Counted from the first letter of the stretch, positions 48,394-58,536 are shown. The stretch is 64,000 bases of DNA from Leptospira bouyouniensis (GCF_004769525.1 NZ_RQFT01000003.1:248001-312000), one strand, 5' to 3'. Numbers and translations are program-made. The notes: a model not told the origin generated them from the sequence alone.

Positions 48394-49382
48394 TATTCTT
48401 GGATTTGGTTGAGAAACGAAAACGGATTCAACGCCTGAGTACCAACATGTACTTCATAATGAAGGTGGTAAATCGGATTTTCAGGAGATTTTCCAACATA
48501 ACCAAGAATGTCACCCTTGGAGAGTTTTTCGTTTTTCTTCACGCGGATACGATCCAAATTAGAATAAATCGTTTTCCATCCAAATCTGTGGGAAATTTTT
48601 ACATAATAACCAGTGGCAGGTGAATACCCTGTATCAAACACTAAACCTGGTGCCGTTGCGATCACTTCTGCACCAGGAAAGGATCCAATATCTAAACCAC
48701 GATTGATTTCTTCTTTTCCTGTAATGGGAGAGATGTACTTACCAAAAGGAAATAAGACATACCCTTTTGTAGGCCAAATCGATGGTGTGTTTTTGATGAT
48801 ACTTTTTCTTTTTTTAATGAGTTTGATGATTTCTTCAGAAAGTTCTGATGATAACTTTAGATTGTGAATGTCTTCTTTGATGCGAAACGATTCATCTGTG
48901 ATGTCGGTTTGCGGTGTACCTTGCAGTGCAAGGAACTGACCTGCTTGTCCACCCATCCCTTTGGAAACACGAGATGGATCACCACCTAATTTGATATAAA
49001 GATTCGAAATTCTTTCGTAGTAGTATTGGATTGTTTCATGAAGAGAGTTCACCTCTTCTTTCATTTTCGAGGATTGTCTGATAAAGTCTTTGTTTGTAAG
49101 ATTGAGTTCTGTGAGTTGGTGAATGGATCCACTATGAGATAAAACATTCACGGCACTAATGACAAGTAGGACGACCATGATTCCAATGAAAATGGAAATG
49201 GCTTTGTAAGAGATAACGAAGTTAATGGTTTTGCGGTCGGTGTGAGGAATGACCATGATCGTCAACTTTTCACGACCCTTTTTGTCCAAATCCTCATAAC
49301 GTTGGGATAACTTAAGCTTCCATTCCTGGACTTTATACCGAAGTCGGTAAAAAATTAAATGTAATCTTTGTTTTACTTCCAC
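48393..49382 (-). CDS. membrane-anchored M23 (LytM)-fold protein, probably inactive
   Basis: Protein of 329 residues with a cytoplasmic head, one membrane helix (about 58-80), a coiled coil (about 90-130) and a C-terminal LytM domain (about 205-320). The usual first zinc-ligand motif HxGxD reads NRGLDIG (Asn227, Asp231), and the YxHL motif reads YSNLD (Asn275), while HLHYEVH (His306, His308) remains. Two of the expected histidines are Asn, so it is unlikely to cleave peptidoglycan and may act as a scaffold. The start is GTG at 49382. It is coupled to the bactofilin gene. Confidence 0.85.
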   Translation of the reverse strand: MEVKQRLHLIFYRLRYKVQEWKLKLSQRYEDLDKKGREKLTIMVIPHTDRKTINFVISYKAISIFIGIMVVLLVISAVNVLSHSGSIHQLTELNLTNKDFIRQSSKMKEEVNSLHETIQYYYERISNLYIKLGGDPSRVSKGMGGQAGQFLALQGTPQTDITDESFRIKEDIHNLKLSSELSEEIIKLIKKRKSIIKNTPSIWPTKGYVLFPFGKYISPITGKEEINRGLDIGSFPGAEVIATAPGLVFDTGYSPATGYYVKISHRFGWKTIYSNLDRIRVKKNEKLSKGDILGYVGKSPENPIYHLHYEVHVGTQALNPFSFLNQIQE

Positions 49383-49487
49383 GTTCGTTATAGACCTACG
49401 ATGATTTAAACAAAAGTTAATCTACCCACTATATCTTTCGATTGAATTTTCATTTTCATCCAGTGGAAATTACAAATCTTGCTATTT

Positions 49488-50297
49488 ATGGGATATTCGA
49501 CCATAGACACTCATTGCCACTTAGACATAATTCGAGAACAAGGACAAAGCATCGAAGAAACCCTGGAGAAATCCCGAAAGGTTGGAGTAGACCAACTGGT
49601 ACAAATTGGAATAGATTTGCCGAGTTCAATCGAAGCAGTACGTATTTCAGAAACTCATTCAACCAATGAATTAAAAATATCGTATTCCATTGGTTGTCAT
49701 CCAACAGAGACACATGAATTTCCGAACGCAGAACAAATTTTAGATTTAGCTAAATCCCGAATCGATGATCCACATTTTGCGGCAATCGGAGAAATCGGTG
49801 TCGATTTGTACCATGATGCTAGCACACGTTTCCAACAAAACGATGTATTGCGAAAGTTTTTACAATTCTCATCAGAATACAAACTTCCTGTTGTCATCCA
49901 TTCTCGTGATGCTTTCTCCGATACATATGAAGCATTAAAAGAATTTAAAACAAAAGCGTTTGGTGTGATCCATTGTTTTACTTATGATTATGAAGCAGCA
50001 AAACAATTTGTAGATCTTGGGTATTATATTTCTTTTTCGGGCATTGTGACGTTTAAATCAGCTACCGATATTCAGGAAGCAGCAAAGAAAATTCCACTCG
50101 AATCAATGTTAATTGAAACAGATGCACCATTTTTATCACCAATGCCCCATAGAGGGAAAAGAAATGATTCTTCTCATTTGCCTTATGTGTTAGAAAAAAT
50201 GTTTAGTCTACGCACAGAACCAAATGCAGAAGTAGCAGATCGTATCTATCGGAATTCAATAAAATTTACAGAAAGAAAGGCTTATCACCATGCTTGA
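49488..50297 (+). CDS. tatD: TatD-family metal-dependent DNase
   Basis: Amidohydrolase-fold nuclease, 269 residues from ATG 49488 (a TTG at 49479 is in frame). Metal-binding motifs are [33 protein letters not shown] and [11 protein letters not shown]. TatD proteins act as 3'-5' DNases or D-aminoacyl-tRNA deacylases. It overlaps serS by 8 bases. Confidence 0.92.
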   Translation: MGYSTIDTHCHLDIIREQGQSIEETLEKSRKVGVDQLVQIGIDLPSSIEAVRISETHSTNELKISYSIGCHPTETHEFPNAEQILDLAKSRIDDPHFAAIGEIGVDLYHDASTRFQQNDVLRKFLQFSSEYKLPVVIHSRDAFSDTYEALKEFKTKAFGVIHCFTYDYEAAKQFVDLGYYISFSGIVTFKSATDIQEAAKKIPLESMLIETDAPFLSPMPHRGKRNDSSHLPYVLEKMFSLRTEPNAEVADRIYRNSIKFTERKAYHHA

Positions 50298-51546
50298 TAT
50301 CAATCGAATTGTTCAAAACCCAGAAGAGTTACTTTCCACCTTACAAAAACGAGGTGTGGTTTCTTCTGATATAGAAGCAAAAATCAAATCCGTATCTGAA
50401 AAACAAAGAAAACTAAAATTAGAAGTGGAAGAACTTCGTGCAGAGCGGAACCGAGTTTCCAAAGAAATTGGAATACAGAAGTCACAAGGAAAAGACATCA
50501 CTGAAATTTCCAATTCGATGAAAGGTGTGGGAGATCGAATCAAAGCCATCGAAGAAGAACTGACAAAAGAAGAAGAATCCTTACATGAACTGAATTTGGG
50601 TTTACCAAATTTACTAGATCCATCCGTTCCAGAAGGAAAATCAGAAGAAGACAATGTACTTGTTCGTCAGTGGGGTGAAATTCCAAAACTAAGTTTTGAA
50701 GCAAAAACTCATTTTGATATCGGAGAAAAATTAGGTATTTTTGATTTTGAAAGGGGAGTGAAACTTTCAGGTGCTCGCTTTTACACCTATCGGGGTTTAG
50801 GCGCAAAATTGGAACGAGCATTGATGAATCTAATGCTCGATACTCATACAACAGAAAATGGATATGAAGAAATGTGGGTTCCAGTGCTTGTAAACGATGA
50901 GTCGATGACGGCAACCGGACAACTTCCTAAATTTGCGGAAGATTTTTATCGTTTGGAAAAAGATGGACTCAACCTCATTCCAACTGCTGAAGTTCCTCTT
51001 ACTAATTATTACCGGGATGAAATCATCCAAGAGAAAGAATTACCGATTTCTGTTTGTGCTCACACTTCTTGTTTCAGGCGAGAAGCCGGTTCTTATGGCC
51101 GTGATACAAGAGGTCTCGTACGGGTTCACCAGTTTCAAAAAGTGGAACTAGTTAAATTTGTAGAACCGGAAAAATCTAGCGAAGAACATGAAAAGATGTT
51201 AAAGGATGCAGAAACCATTTTGCAAAAATTAAAACTTCCTTACCGAGTGATGTTACTTTGCAGTAGAGATATGTCGAGTGCATCTTCCAAAACCTATGAT
51301 ATCGAAGTTTGGATGCCAGGACTTGGTCGATTTATGGAAATTTCTTCGGTTTCTAACTTCAAAGACTATCAAGCAAGACGTGGAAAAATTCGATACAAGT
51401 CAAAGGAAGGAAAAAACCTGCTCGTCCATACTTTGAATGGTTCTGGTCTTGCGATCGGTCGAACACTGGCAGCAGTGATTGAAAATTACCAATCTGATGA
51501 TGGAACCTTCCAAATTCCGGATGTGTTAAAACCATACATTCGTTAA
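50290..51546 (+). CDS. serS: seryl-tRNA synthetase
   Basis: Class II synthetase of 418 residues. The N-terminal coiled-coil arm that grips the long variable arm of tRNA-Ser is at residues about 28-100. Motif 2 includes [16 protein letters not shown], followed by RVHQFQKVE, and motif 3 is [21 protein letters not shown] sits 9 bases before the ATG. Three tRNA-Ser genes lie 7-8 kb away in this window. A weak hairpin follows the stop. Confidence 0.96.
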   Translation: MLDINRIVQNPEELLSTLQKRGVVSSDIEAKIKSVSEKQRKLKLEVEELRAERNRVSKEIGIQKSQGKDITEISNSMKGVGDRIKAIEEELTKEEESLHELNLGLPNLLDPSVPEGKSEEDNVLVRQWGEIPKLSFEAKTHFDIGEKLGIFDFERGVKLSGARFYTYRGLGAKLERALMNLMLDTHTTENGYEEMWVPVLVNDESMTATGQLPKFAEDFYRLEKDGLNLIPTAEVPLTNYYRDEIIQEKELPISVCAHTSCFRREAGSYGRDTRGLVRVHQFQKVELVKFVEPEKSSEEHEKMLKDAETILQKLKLPYRVMLLCSRDMSSASSKTYDIEVWMPGLGRFMEISSVSNFKDYQARRGKIRYKSKEGKNLLVHTLNGSGLAIGRTLAAVIENYQSDDGTFQIPDVLKPYIR

Positions 51547-51576
51547 GAATTTTTGGGCAGATGACCGAGGTGTCAA

Positions 51577-53103
51577 ATGCCCACATTTATATTTTCAAGA
51601 TGCAAAGGTAATTTTTTAAAAGTTATTAGCTGTAAATTCTTAAGGCTTCATTTCTATTTCACGAACCAAAAGGATAGGTTTAAAAAACGGAAATTTGCTT
51701 ATAATCGAAATTCGGTTAAAACCAGATTATTGGATGATAATAGAAATTCGCATAAAAACCCAAATTTTTTAGTTAATCGAATTTCGTTTAACATCCAGAT
51801 AGAGGATAATAGGCGAATTAGATTTAAAACATTGCGATCCTTAAAAATTTTACCTCAATTTCTAATCCTGAACTTCACAATGGTTCTTTCGATCTCTAGT
51901 CAATCAGCTGCTAAGGAAGAGACTTTATTAGTGGCACCAATCCAAGGACCAATCAATACCGAGTTTCAAGAATTTGGTCCTACAATGACACCAGATGCAA
52001 AAACACTATATTTTTATTCAAAAAGATCAAATCGAGGTTATACGGAAATTTTTAAATCGGATCGGAAAAAAGATGGAACTTGGGATTTTCCAGAAGAAGT
52101 CAGCGAGTTAAATTCACCATTTGATGACCAAAGTCCTTTTATATCTCGCGATGGTAAAACTCTCCTCTTATCTTCTAATCGAGATGGATCCGTAGAGGTA
52201 GTCTTACCCGATGGAAAGGTAGGAATTTCAAGGGATTTGTATGTATCAAATTGGGATGGGAAAAAATGGTCTATGCCAGCGGCATTACCACCTGTGATCA
52301 ATACGGAAGAAATTGAAGAAAATCCTCATCTGTTAGGTGATACATTGCTATTTACACGTTATCCCTTTGGTAAACCAAACTTGGCAAAAGTATACTATAG
52401 CCAATTCATTAAAAATGAATGGACTAAACCTAAACTATTACCTTCGCCAATTAATGATAATCATGCGACGATTGCGGCTGCATTTAATGATGACGGTAAA
52501 ATAATATTTTTCGCATCCAACCGGCCTGGTGGATTTGGTGGATTTGATTTGTACATGGCAACGATCGAAGGTGAATCATTTACAAATGTCGAAAATTTGG
52601 GTGCACCGATCAATTCAACAGAAGATGAAGCTTATATAGTCTTTCAACAGGTAAAGAAGACATTTTTATTCTGTAGGAGGGTAGAAGGAAAATCTTTTGA
52701 TATTTATTCTGCTTCAGTTCCAAAACAAGAAAATATTGTACAAAAGAAATTAGAAGAAACAAAAAAGATATCACTCGACTCGGTTTATTTTGAAAGAGCA
52801 TCTTCAATCTTAAAACCTGAATCTTCTGGTCCTTTAGATTCAATTGTGGATTACCTACATGAAAATTCAGATAAAAAAATGAAAATTATAGGTCATACAG
52901 ACTTAACGGGAACGTTCGATGATAATATGATTTTATCAAAAGAAAGAGCAGAGTCCGTAAAACAATATTTAGTCTCCAAAGGAGTGGATCCGAATCGTTT
53001 GGTTACGGAAGGAAAGGGTCCAACTCAGCCAATGGTGCAAGGAACGGATGAAGCTTCTTCAAAAAAGAATCGCCGAACAGAATTTGTCCTACTGAATCCT
53101 TAA
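51577..53103 (+). CDS. exported PD40-repeat protein with OmpA-like C-terminal domain
   Basis: An OmpA-type peptidoglycan-binding domain (about residues 405-508: GHTDLTGTF, NMILSKERAESVKQYL, KNRRTEFVL, with Asp and Arg for diaminopimelate) follows a propeller of PD40/TolB-like blades (DQSPFISRDGKTLLLSSNRD, AAAFNDDGKIIFFASNRP). The open frame starts at ATG 51577 (GAGGTG upstream), but a signal peptide (SLKILPQFLILNFTMVLSI, ending SQSAA) lies at about residues 88-112; TTG 51832 or ATG 51880 may be the real start. The first 85 codons carry a 36-base tandem repeat. It precedes genes for a solute-binding protein and an outer-membrane barrel. Confidence 0.85.
   Translation: MPTFIFSRCKGNFLKVISCKFLRLHFYFTNQKDRFKKRKFAYNRNSVKTRLLDDNRNSHKNPNFLVNRISFNIQIEDNRRIRFKTLRSLKILPQFLILNFTMVLSISSQSAAKEETLLVAPIQGPINTEFQEFGPTMTPDAKTLYFYSKRSNRGYTEIFKSDRKKDGTWDFPEEVSELNSPFDDQSPFISRDGKTLLLSSNRDGSVEVVLPDGKVGISRDLYVSNWDGKKWSMPAALPPVINTEEIEENPHLLGDTLLFTRYPFGKPNLAKVYYSQFIKNEWTKPKLLPSPINDNHATIAAAFNDDGKIIFFASNRPGGFGGFDLYMATIEGESFTNVENLGAPINSTEDEAYIVFQQVKKTFLFCRRVEGKSFDIYSASVPKQENIVQKKLEETKKISLDSVYFERASSILKPESSGPLDSIVDYLHENSDKKMKIIGHTDLTGTFDDNMILSKERAESVKQYLVSKGVDPNRLVTEGKGPTQPMVQGTDEASSKKNRRTEFVLLNP
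51701..51844 (+). repeat. degenerate 36-base tandem repeat
   Basis: Four units start at 51701, 51737, 51773 and 51809 with exact 36-base spacing. Openings read ATAATCGAAATTCG, ATAATAGAAATTCG, TTAATCGAATTTCG and ATAGGCGAATTAGA. In the frame of the surrounding gene each unit is 12 codons, giving NRNSVKTRLLDD, NRNSHKNPNFLV, NRISFNIQIEDN and RRIRFKTLRSLK. Confidence 0.75.
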
Positions 53104-53145
53104 TTTTTCCTTGCCGATTCTATTTCGAGAAAGAAGTTTAATTGG

Positions 53146-54000
53146 ATGTCCTATATTTACTGTCGCAACTTGTGGAAAATAGCTATTTTGATCTTGTTTG
53201 TGCCTTCTGTAATTATGGGCCAAACGAGTCCTACTTTAGAAAAAATTAAAAAAACAAAAACATTAACGGTCTCTGTTAATGAATTTTACGATCCATTTTA
53301 TATTGAAAATCCAAATGAAGATTTTCCAGGTCTCGATGTTGAGTTAGCACAAGAATACGCAAAGTTTCTGGATGTTGATCTTAAAATTATACCGCTAAGA
53401 ACCTTTGACCAACATGCTAGAATGTTAGAGAAAGGAGACACTCAAATTGCGATGGCTGGAATTTCATCTTCCATCAATCGTTTTCGCGATGTTTATTTCA
53501 CTGATCCTTATTTAATTTCAACTCCTGCTGCACTTGTCAATCGTACGGCGCTTCCTCCGGAACCCGAAGGACAAATTGTAACAGTTCAGTTGTTTCGTAA
53601 TTTGAATGACCTAACAAATATAACTGGGATATCATATTCAGTTTTAGCCAATAGTTCGAATCATCAGTTTTTACGAGATGCCTTTCCAAAAGCACAGGTA
53701 TTTTCCTATTTCACCAATGAAGCAGCACTGAGCGAATTGAAGAAAAATAATGTAAATGCATTTGTTGCTGATTCATATTACATCCAAGCATTATTACAAA
53801 AAGATTCTTCCTTAAGAGCAAATTATTTGCCGATCCTAGGAGTTGTGCAAGAAGATCATATTAGTATGGCTATTGCCAAAAGAGATATAGAATTTTTATA
53901 TCATCTAAACTTTTTTATCAAAGAATTGAAGAGAATTGGCAAAATTCAGCAGTTGGTAAATAAATATTTCAAATCCAATAAATGGGTCAAAAAAGAATAA
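53146..54000 (+). CDS. periplasmic amino acid-type solute-binding protein
   Basis: The 284-residue protein has a signal peptide (about residues 1-25, ending IMGQ) and the SBP_bac_3 fold of type II binding proteins: KTKTLTVSVNEFYDPFY, LDVELAQEYAKFL, IAMAGISSSINRFRDVYFTDPY and a C-terminal LLQKDSSL region. No permease or ATPase gene is adjacent, so it may be a sensor domain or share a transporter elsewhere. It sits between the OmpA-like and barrel genes with short gaps. Confidence 0.88.
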   Translation: MSYIYCRNLWKIAILILFVPSVIMGQTSPTLEKIKKTKTLTVSVNEFYDPFYIENPNEDFPGLDVELAQEYAKFLDVDLKIIPLRTFDQHARMLEKGDTQIAMAGISSSINRFRDVYFTDPYLISTPAALVNRTALPPEPEGQIVTVQLFRNLNDLTNITGISYSVLANSSNHQFLRDAFPKAQVFSYFTNEAALSELKKNNVNAFVADSYYIQALLQKDSSLRANYLPILGVVQEDHISMAIAKRDIEFLYHLNFFIKELKRIGKIQQLVNKYFKSNKWVKKE

Positions 54001-54007
54001 ATTCAAA

Positions 54008-55552
54008 ATGTTAACACGTTTATTTACTGTTATCCTATTATTCTTTCTACCGATGGGTTTTTTATTTTCACAGGAAGAAGAATCACAAAGAACGATTATG
54101 AATTTCAATGGTTCTTTTCGTGTTCGTGCTACAAATGTAGGTCGTGATGTTTTATTAGAACGAAAAACTCCAGTCACTCCAATCACAAATTTGGAAAAGG
54201 AAAATGCTGAAAGACTTCAATCAGAGCAAGAAACAATTCAAGCGGATTTAGAAAGAAGGCAAAAAGGTTTACCGAGTCAAATCACACCCCGGAAAGAAGA
54301 CGTAAGTTATTATGATTCTCGTTTTCTTTATAACATGAGTTTTTCCGCAAACAAATATGTGGAAGGTATTTGGGGAATGCAAGTGGGTGATATTCCTTTT
54401 GGTGGTCGTGGGCTAAGGGCTACAGGACCAGATGGTTTTGATCCTGGTCTCATTGGTCCTGGGTCGGGTGGGGAACGAGGAAGAACAGCCGCAGTCAATG
54501 TACAAACTAACTTTTTATACTTAAATTTTCGTATCCCTGAATCTGGTTTATTTATCAAAGTTGGACAACAATTATTTAGTTCGGCACAGGGTCGTGTTTT
54601 ATTTTCCACTGGAACAGGTGTTAGTATTTTAAAAAATTTTCAATTCCTTAGATTGTCTCTAGAAGGTGGGGTACTTCGTGCACGTGATCAAAGTTTTTTG
54701 GATGTTGATAAAAACGGATTTGCTGATAAAAACTACCAAAGTTCAAACATATATTATAACCGATTAAAATTTGAATACTTTCGAAACATTCGAAATGAAG
54801 TTTATGCATATTTTTTAGATGACAATGATAAAACAGATAATGAAACCGCAAGGCTTGCTTGGTATGGTCTTCATAATGAATTCAATTTTCAAAAATTCTC
54901 ATTTATTGTACATGGAATTCTTAATACTGGAATTGTGAAAAAATTAAATGCGGTAAATGATTCAAATGATGTAACAATTTATAATACAACTCGTCGTCAT
55001 TTTATCAAAGGTGGAATGTATGATTTTCAATTTACATATCGTTGGAATGAATCATTAAACTTTAATTTAATAGCACTTGGTACAACTGGTCGACCAGGTT
55101 ATGATGAAAATGGACAAGAAGCCAATTTAAAAGGTAATGGATATCGTACTCTTGCTCCCGGATTTTCAATTTCTAACATTGCTACCGACTTTACTGGTGG
55201 TTATGCATTGTTTAATGGATCAAGTTTTTCAGGTTTAAATGAATATGGTCTCTATTCCAATATCATTGCCTTTGGACCTTATCAGTTTACCTTCGGCTAT
55301 TACCAATTGTGGGCTACAAAATCACCTGAAATTAAAATCAATCGAGAGTTTAGCGAAAGGAATGGTTATCGAACTTCCACTTATATGGGTATGGAATATA
55401 ATTTTAATATCCGTTATAACGTAACTTCAGATTTTCAAATCATCTTTCGATCAGGCTATTTTGTTGCAGGTGATGCACTTTTTGTTTTGTTAGATTCAAA
55501 GTATGGAAGGGTGTTACGTGAAGCCTTTATCGTATTTGAACATCGATTCTAA
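54008..55552 (+). CDS. outer-membrane beta-barrel protein
   Basis: The 514-residue protein has a signal peptide (about residues 1-22, ending LFSQ). It has many alternating hydrophobic strands rich in Tyr, Phe and Asn (for example FLYLNFRIPESGLFIKVGQQ and YQFTFGYYQLW) and ends in HRF, the C-terminal aromatic expected of an outer-membrane barrel. The pattern resembles alginate-export/porin-like barrels. The first 90 mature residues are coiled and Glu-rich. It follows the solute-binding gene by 7 bases. Confidence 0.83.
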   Translation: MLTRLFTVILLFFLPMGFLFSQEEESQRTIMNFNGSFRVRATNVGRDVLLERKTPVTPITNLEKENAERLQSEQETIQADLERRQKGLPSQITPRKEDVSYYDSRFLYNMSFSANKYVEGIWGMQVGDIPFGGRGLRATGPDGFDPGLIGPGSGGERGRTAAVNVQTNFLYLNFRIPESGLFIKVGQQLFSSAQGRVLFSTGTGVSILKNFQFLRLSLEGGVLRARDQSFLDVDKNGFADKNYQSSNIYYNRLKFEYFRNIRNEVYAYFLDDNDKTDNETARLAWYGLHNEFNFQKFSFIVHGILNTGIVKKLNAVNDSNDVTIYNTTRRHFIKGGMYDFQFTYRWNESLNFNLIALGTTGRPGYDENGQEANLKGNGYRTLAPGFSISNIATDFTGGYALFNGSSFSGLNEYGLYSNIIAFGPYQFTFGYYQLWATKSPEIKINREFSERNGYRTSTYMGMEYNFNIRYNVTSDFQIIFRSGYFVAGDALFVLLDSKYGRVLREAFIVFEHRF

Positions 55553-55629
55553 AATCTCGCTTTTTTCATTTTGGGATGGACTGTAAAATCTCAGAATGAG
55601 ATGGATTTCTCTTTAAAATAAGGGAGAAA

Positions 55630-55815
55630 ATGATGTTAAAAGTAATAGATCTGATTTCCAACTATGCACCTATCCAAAAGGTTTGAGATATACTAACGAA
55701 TACAATGTTTATCAAAGAAAGGGACGATTTACCTAAAGATTATACAGGTGGTCGACTCACATTGAATTCAGTCATCGAATGGTTGAATACAGCAAAATTA
55801 AAAATTAAAGAGTGA
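55630..55815 (+). pseudogene. small decayed gene with in-frame TGA
   Basis: After AAGGGAG (a good ribosome site) a frame begins MMLKVIDLISNYAPIQKV, stops at TGA (55684-55686), then continues in the same frame with DILTNTMFIKERDDLPKD and on to a stop at 55813. The whole would be about 61 codons. I do not recognise the product. A point mutation creating the stop is the simplest reading; the rest of 55553-55849 holds nothing else that I can see. Confidence 0.45.
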
Positions 55816-55849
55816 GCAGAAAGTAAATAAAACTTTCGCATTATTTTGA

Positions 55850-56458
55850 TTAAAGAGTCAGTCTCGACTTTATTGCTTTGCCTAATGTGTATTGGTCAGA
55901 ATATTCCAAAGTTCCACCAATAGTAATTCCATGGGCAATTCTTGTGATTTTAATTTCCATTGGTTTGATCACCGTTGATAAGTAAGATGCTGTTGCATCA
56001 CCTTCGAGAGTTGGGTTTGTGGCAATGAGAACTTCTTTGATATCTCCAGAATCCAATCGTTGCATTAATTGTCTGATTCGTAATTGTTCAGGACCAATTC
56101 CATCGAGTGGAGAAATCGCACCATTAAGTACGTGGTATTTACCAGAATATTCTTTTGTATTTTCTATAAAAAAAATATCTTCGGGTTGTTCAACGACACA
56201 AAGGATTCCTTTGTCCCTTCTATCTGATTGGCAAATAGAACAAATAGGTTCTTCTGTTAAACCACCACATTCATCACAAAATCGAAGTTTGGATTTTGCT
56301 TCTTCAATGTTGTTTAACCAAGATTGAAAAGAAGTTGGATCCATTCTTAAAATATGAAATCCGATTCGGGTTGCACTTTTTTTTCCGATCCCTGGCAAAC
56401 TAGAAAACGATTGGATGAGTTTTTGGAATTGTAGATCAGACAGGTGGAAACCCTCCAT
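55850..56458 (-). CDS. recR: recombination protein RecR
   Basis: Ring-forming protein that works with RecF and RecO. The helix-hairpin-helix LPGIGKKSATRIGFH, the zinc motif CDECGGLTEEPICSIC, and the Toprim domain (LCVVEQPEDIFFIE, VLIATNPTLEGDATASYL) are in order. The open frame reaches 56515, but ATG 56458 (202 residues) is the usual start and overlaps ybaB by 23 bases. It forms the dnaX-ybaB-recR operon seen in many bacteria. Confidence 0.93.
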   Translation of the reverse strand: MEGFHLSDLQFQKLIQSFSSLPGIGKKSATRIGFHILRMDPTSFQSWLNNIEEAKSKLRFCDECGGLTEEPICSICQSDRRDKGILCVVEQPEDIFFIENTKEYSGKYHVLNGAISPLDGIGPEQLRIRQLMQRLDSGDIKEVLIATNPTLEGDATASYLSTVIKPMEIKITRIAHGITIGGTLEYSDQYTLGKAIKSRLTL

Positions 56459-56807
56459 CCTTTTGAATTTGGTTAAATACACCTTCAAAATCACTTGGAT
56501 TGAATCCAAGAACATTCTTCATTTCATGCGCCATTGTTTCTTTTGCTTTGCGTTGCACTTCATTGGTAGCAGATAGAATTAAATCTTCTAACATCTTTTT
56601 ATCATCTGCATTGAACATAATGGGATTTATATTCAAATTCGTGAGAGTTCCATCGGCGGTTGCCGTTACCTCAACCATTCCTGCCCCAGCGGATGCTGTA
56701 ACACGAATTTGAGCCAATCGTTTTTGAAGTTCTTCTTGTTTTTCTTTGATGTTTCCAAGTTGCGAAAAGGTTTCTCGCATTTGTTTCATTTGATCAAAAA
56801 TTCCCAT
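56436..56807 (-). CDS. ybaB: YbaB/EbfC nucleoid-associated protein
   Basis: DNA-binding dimer of 123 residues. The family pattern is clear: MKQMRETFSQLGNIKEKQEELQ, RVTASAGAGMVEVTATADG, LNINPIMFN and LEDLILSATNEVQRKA. It lies between dnaX and recR in the classical order and overlaps recR. Spirochaetal members bind DNA and can affect gene regulation. Confidence 0.93.
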   Translation of the reverse strand: MGIFDQMKQMRETFSQLGNIKEKQEELQKRLAQIRVTASAGAGMVEVTATADGTLTNLNINPIMFNADDKKMLEDLILSATNEVQRKAKETMAHEMKNVLGFNPSDFEGVFNQIQKDGGFPPV

Positions 56808-56821
56808 ACATACCTTTGGAC

Positions 56822-58318
56822 TTATAGATTTTTAAATTGGTTTGGATCCACTTCCATTCCAGAGAATTTTTCTTTTAATAATTTTTCCATGTCTTCTGGT
56901 GAGGACTTAGGATTACTATTTTCTTTTGTTTTGGGTGAATCTTCTTGTTTGGTAACTGCCACTTTTGGATTCAGATTTTGACTTTTTTCATCTTCTAATT
57001 TATGGTTTTGCTTCTCAGAATGAGGTTTCACTTCTTGGGGTTTTGATTCCGGTGTGCTTTCAATTTTATTTTGTGTGATGGGCGTAGATTGTACAGGTGT
57101 TGGTTTATTTACTTGTTCTACATTGTCCGGTATGATACTGATATCACCTTGCACAAGTTTAGTGAGTTCTGAAATCTTTGCCAAGAGCCCTGAAATACTA
57201 GGTTTCTCTCGGTCCAAAATCAGTTTTCGAAATTGAATTTCTAGATAAACTTTCATTTCGTATGAACTACGAAGTTTCATTAAATTCAATCTTTCGTGAA
57301 TTGAGAATATCCTTTCGGCAAGTAATACCAAAATTTCACGGTCAAGTTCCCTGTAGTTTTGTTTTAGTTTTTGAAGGTCTTCTTGAGGAATGTTGATTGA
57401 TTCACGATCAGCCAAATTGTCCTTAATTAACAATAGGGAATTTAAAAATTCAATAAAATCCCAGATGAATTTACTTAAATCAATCCCTGCTTGAAATAAA
57501 TTTTCTAATGTTTCAAAAATTTGTGCACTTTGTGAGGAATCAATTAATTGGTTTAGAAAATCAGTGAAAGTATCAATACCATGATACCCGATCATTTTCC
57601 TTAATTTAACACCCGTTAAGTTTCCATCAGTGAAAATGACAGCCTGTTCCATAAAAGATAAGGTGTCTCTGACGGATCCATCACCCTTTTTTGCGATCCA
57701 AAAAAGCCCTTCTGAATCATACTTTAATCCTTCTTTCGTACAAAGAGTTTCAATGTAGTTTTGTAAAACAGTGACGGGAACTTTTCTAAAATGGAAATCT
57801 TGGCACCTTGATAAAATGGTCTCAGGAATTTTGTGATATTCGGTAGTCGCTAAAATAAAAACAACATGAGCTGGAGGTTCTTCCAGAGTTTTGAGAAGTG
57901 CATTAAAGGCAGCGCCGCTGAGCATATGCACCTCATCCAAGATATAAACTCGGTACTTGCCACCCATTGCATTGAATTTTACATTTTCTCTTAGTTCTCG
58001 AATGTTATCAACACCGCTATTTGAAGCAGCATCAATCTCAAATACATCATTGGAATTTCCCTTCGTAATTTCTAAACAAGAAGTACATTCGTTACAAGGT
58101 TCCACACCATCTGGATTTTCACAGTTAAGTCTTTTTGCTAAGATTCTTGCGATCGTTGTTTTACCCACTCCACGTGGACCAATAAAGATATAAGCGTGAC
58201 CAATTTTTTTAGATTTGAACGCATTTTGTAATGAACCAACAGCGAGATCTTGGTAAATCACATCTCGAAAGAATTGTGGGCGGTATTTTCGAAAGAGTAC
58301 TTGGTGGTTTTCGCTCAT
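56822..58318 (-). CDS. dnaX: DNA polymerase III subunits gamma/tau
   Basis: Clamp-loader ATPase, 498 residues from ATG 58318 (a TTG at 58333 is in frame). It has RKYRPQFF, Walker A GPRGVGKTTIARILAK, the zinc module (CENPDGVEPCNECTSC), DEVHMLSGAAFNALLKTLEEPP and SRCQDFHF. A proline- and lysine-rich tail from about 400 has the look of a tau-type linker. I see no correctly phased slippery site for a shorter gamma form. The gene starts a dnaX-ybaB-recR operon. Confidence 0.94.
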   Translation of the reverse strand: MSENHQVLFRKYRPQFFRDVIYQDLAVGSLQNAFKSKKIGHAYIFIGPRGVGKTTIARILAKRLNCENPDGVEPCNECTSCLEITKGNSNDVFEIDAASNSGVDNIRELRENVKFNAMGGKYRVYILDEVHMLSGAAFNALLKTLEEPPAHVVFILATTEYHKIPETILSRCQDFHFRKVPVTVLQNYIETLCTKEGLKYDSEGLFWIAKKGDGSVRDTLSFMEQAVIFTDGNLTGVKLRKMIGYHGIDTFTDFLNQLIDSSQSAQIFETLENLFQAGIDLSKFIWDFIEFLNSLLLIKDNLADRESINIPQEDLQKLKQNYRELDREILVLLAERIFSIHERLNLMKLRSSYEMKVYLEIQFRKLILDREKPSISGLLAKISELTKLVQGDISIIPDNVEQVNKPTPVQSTPITQNKIESTPESKPQEVKPHSEKQNHKLEDEKSQNLNPKVAVTKQEDSPKTKENSNPKSSPEDMEKLLKEKFSGMEVDPNQFKNL

Positions 58319-58449
58319 TTGGTTCGTATTCAACTTTCAATAAGATTCGAATCGTTCAGTTTCCCTTTGAGAATGAAAATTCATGGCTTAGTTGCAATGA
58401 AATAATTTTGATTGAGAATAGTATTTTGAATAGATGCGGACGGAAAAAG

Positions 58450-58536
<87 letters not shown>

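Noticed and set aside
56981..56992. Run of six A followed by G on the dnaX strand as a frameshift site
   Set aside because: Its phase is GAA-AAA-AGT, not the xxA-AAA-AAG needed for -1 slippage, and it lies near the end of the gene.
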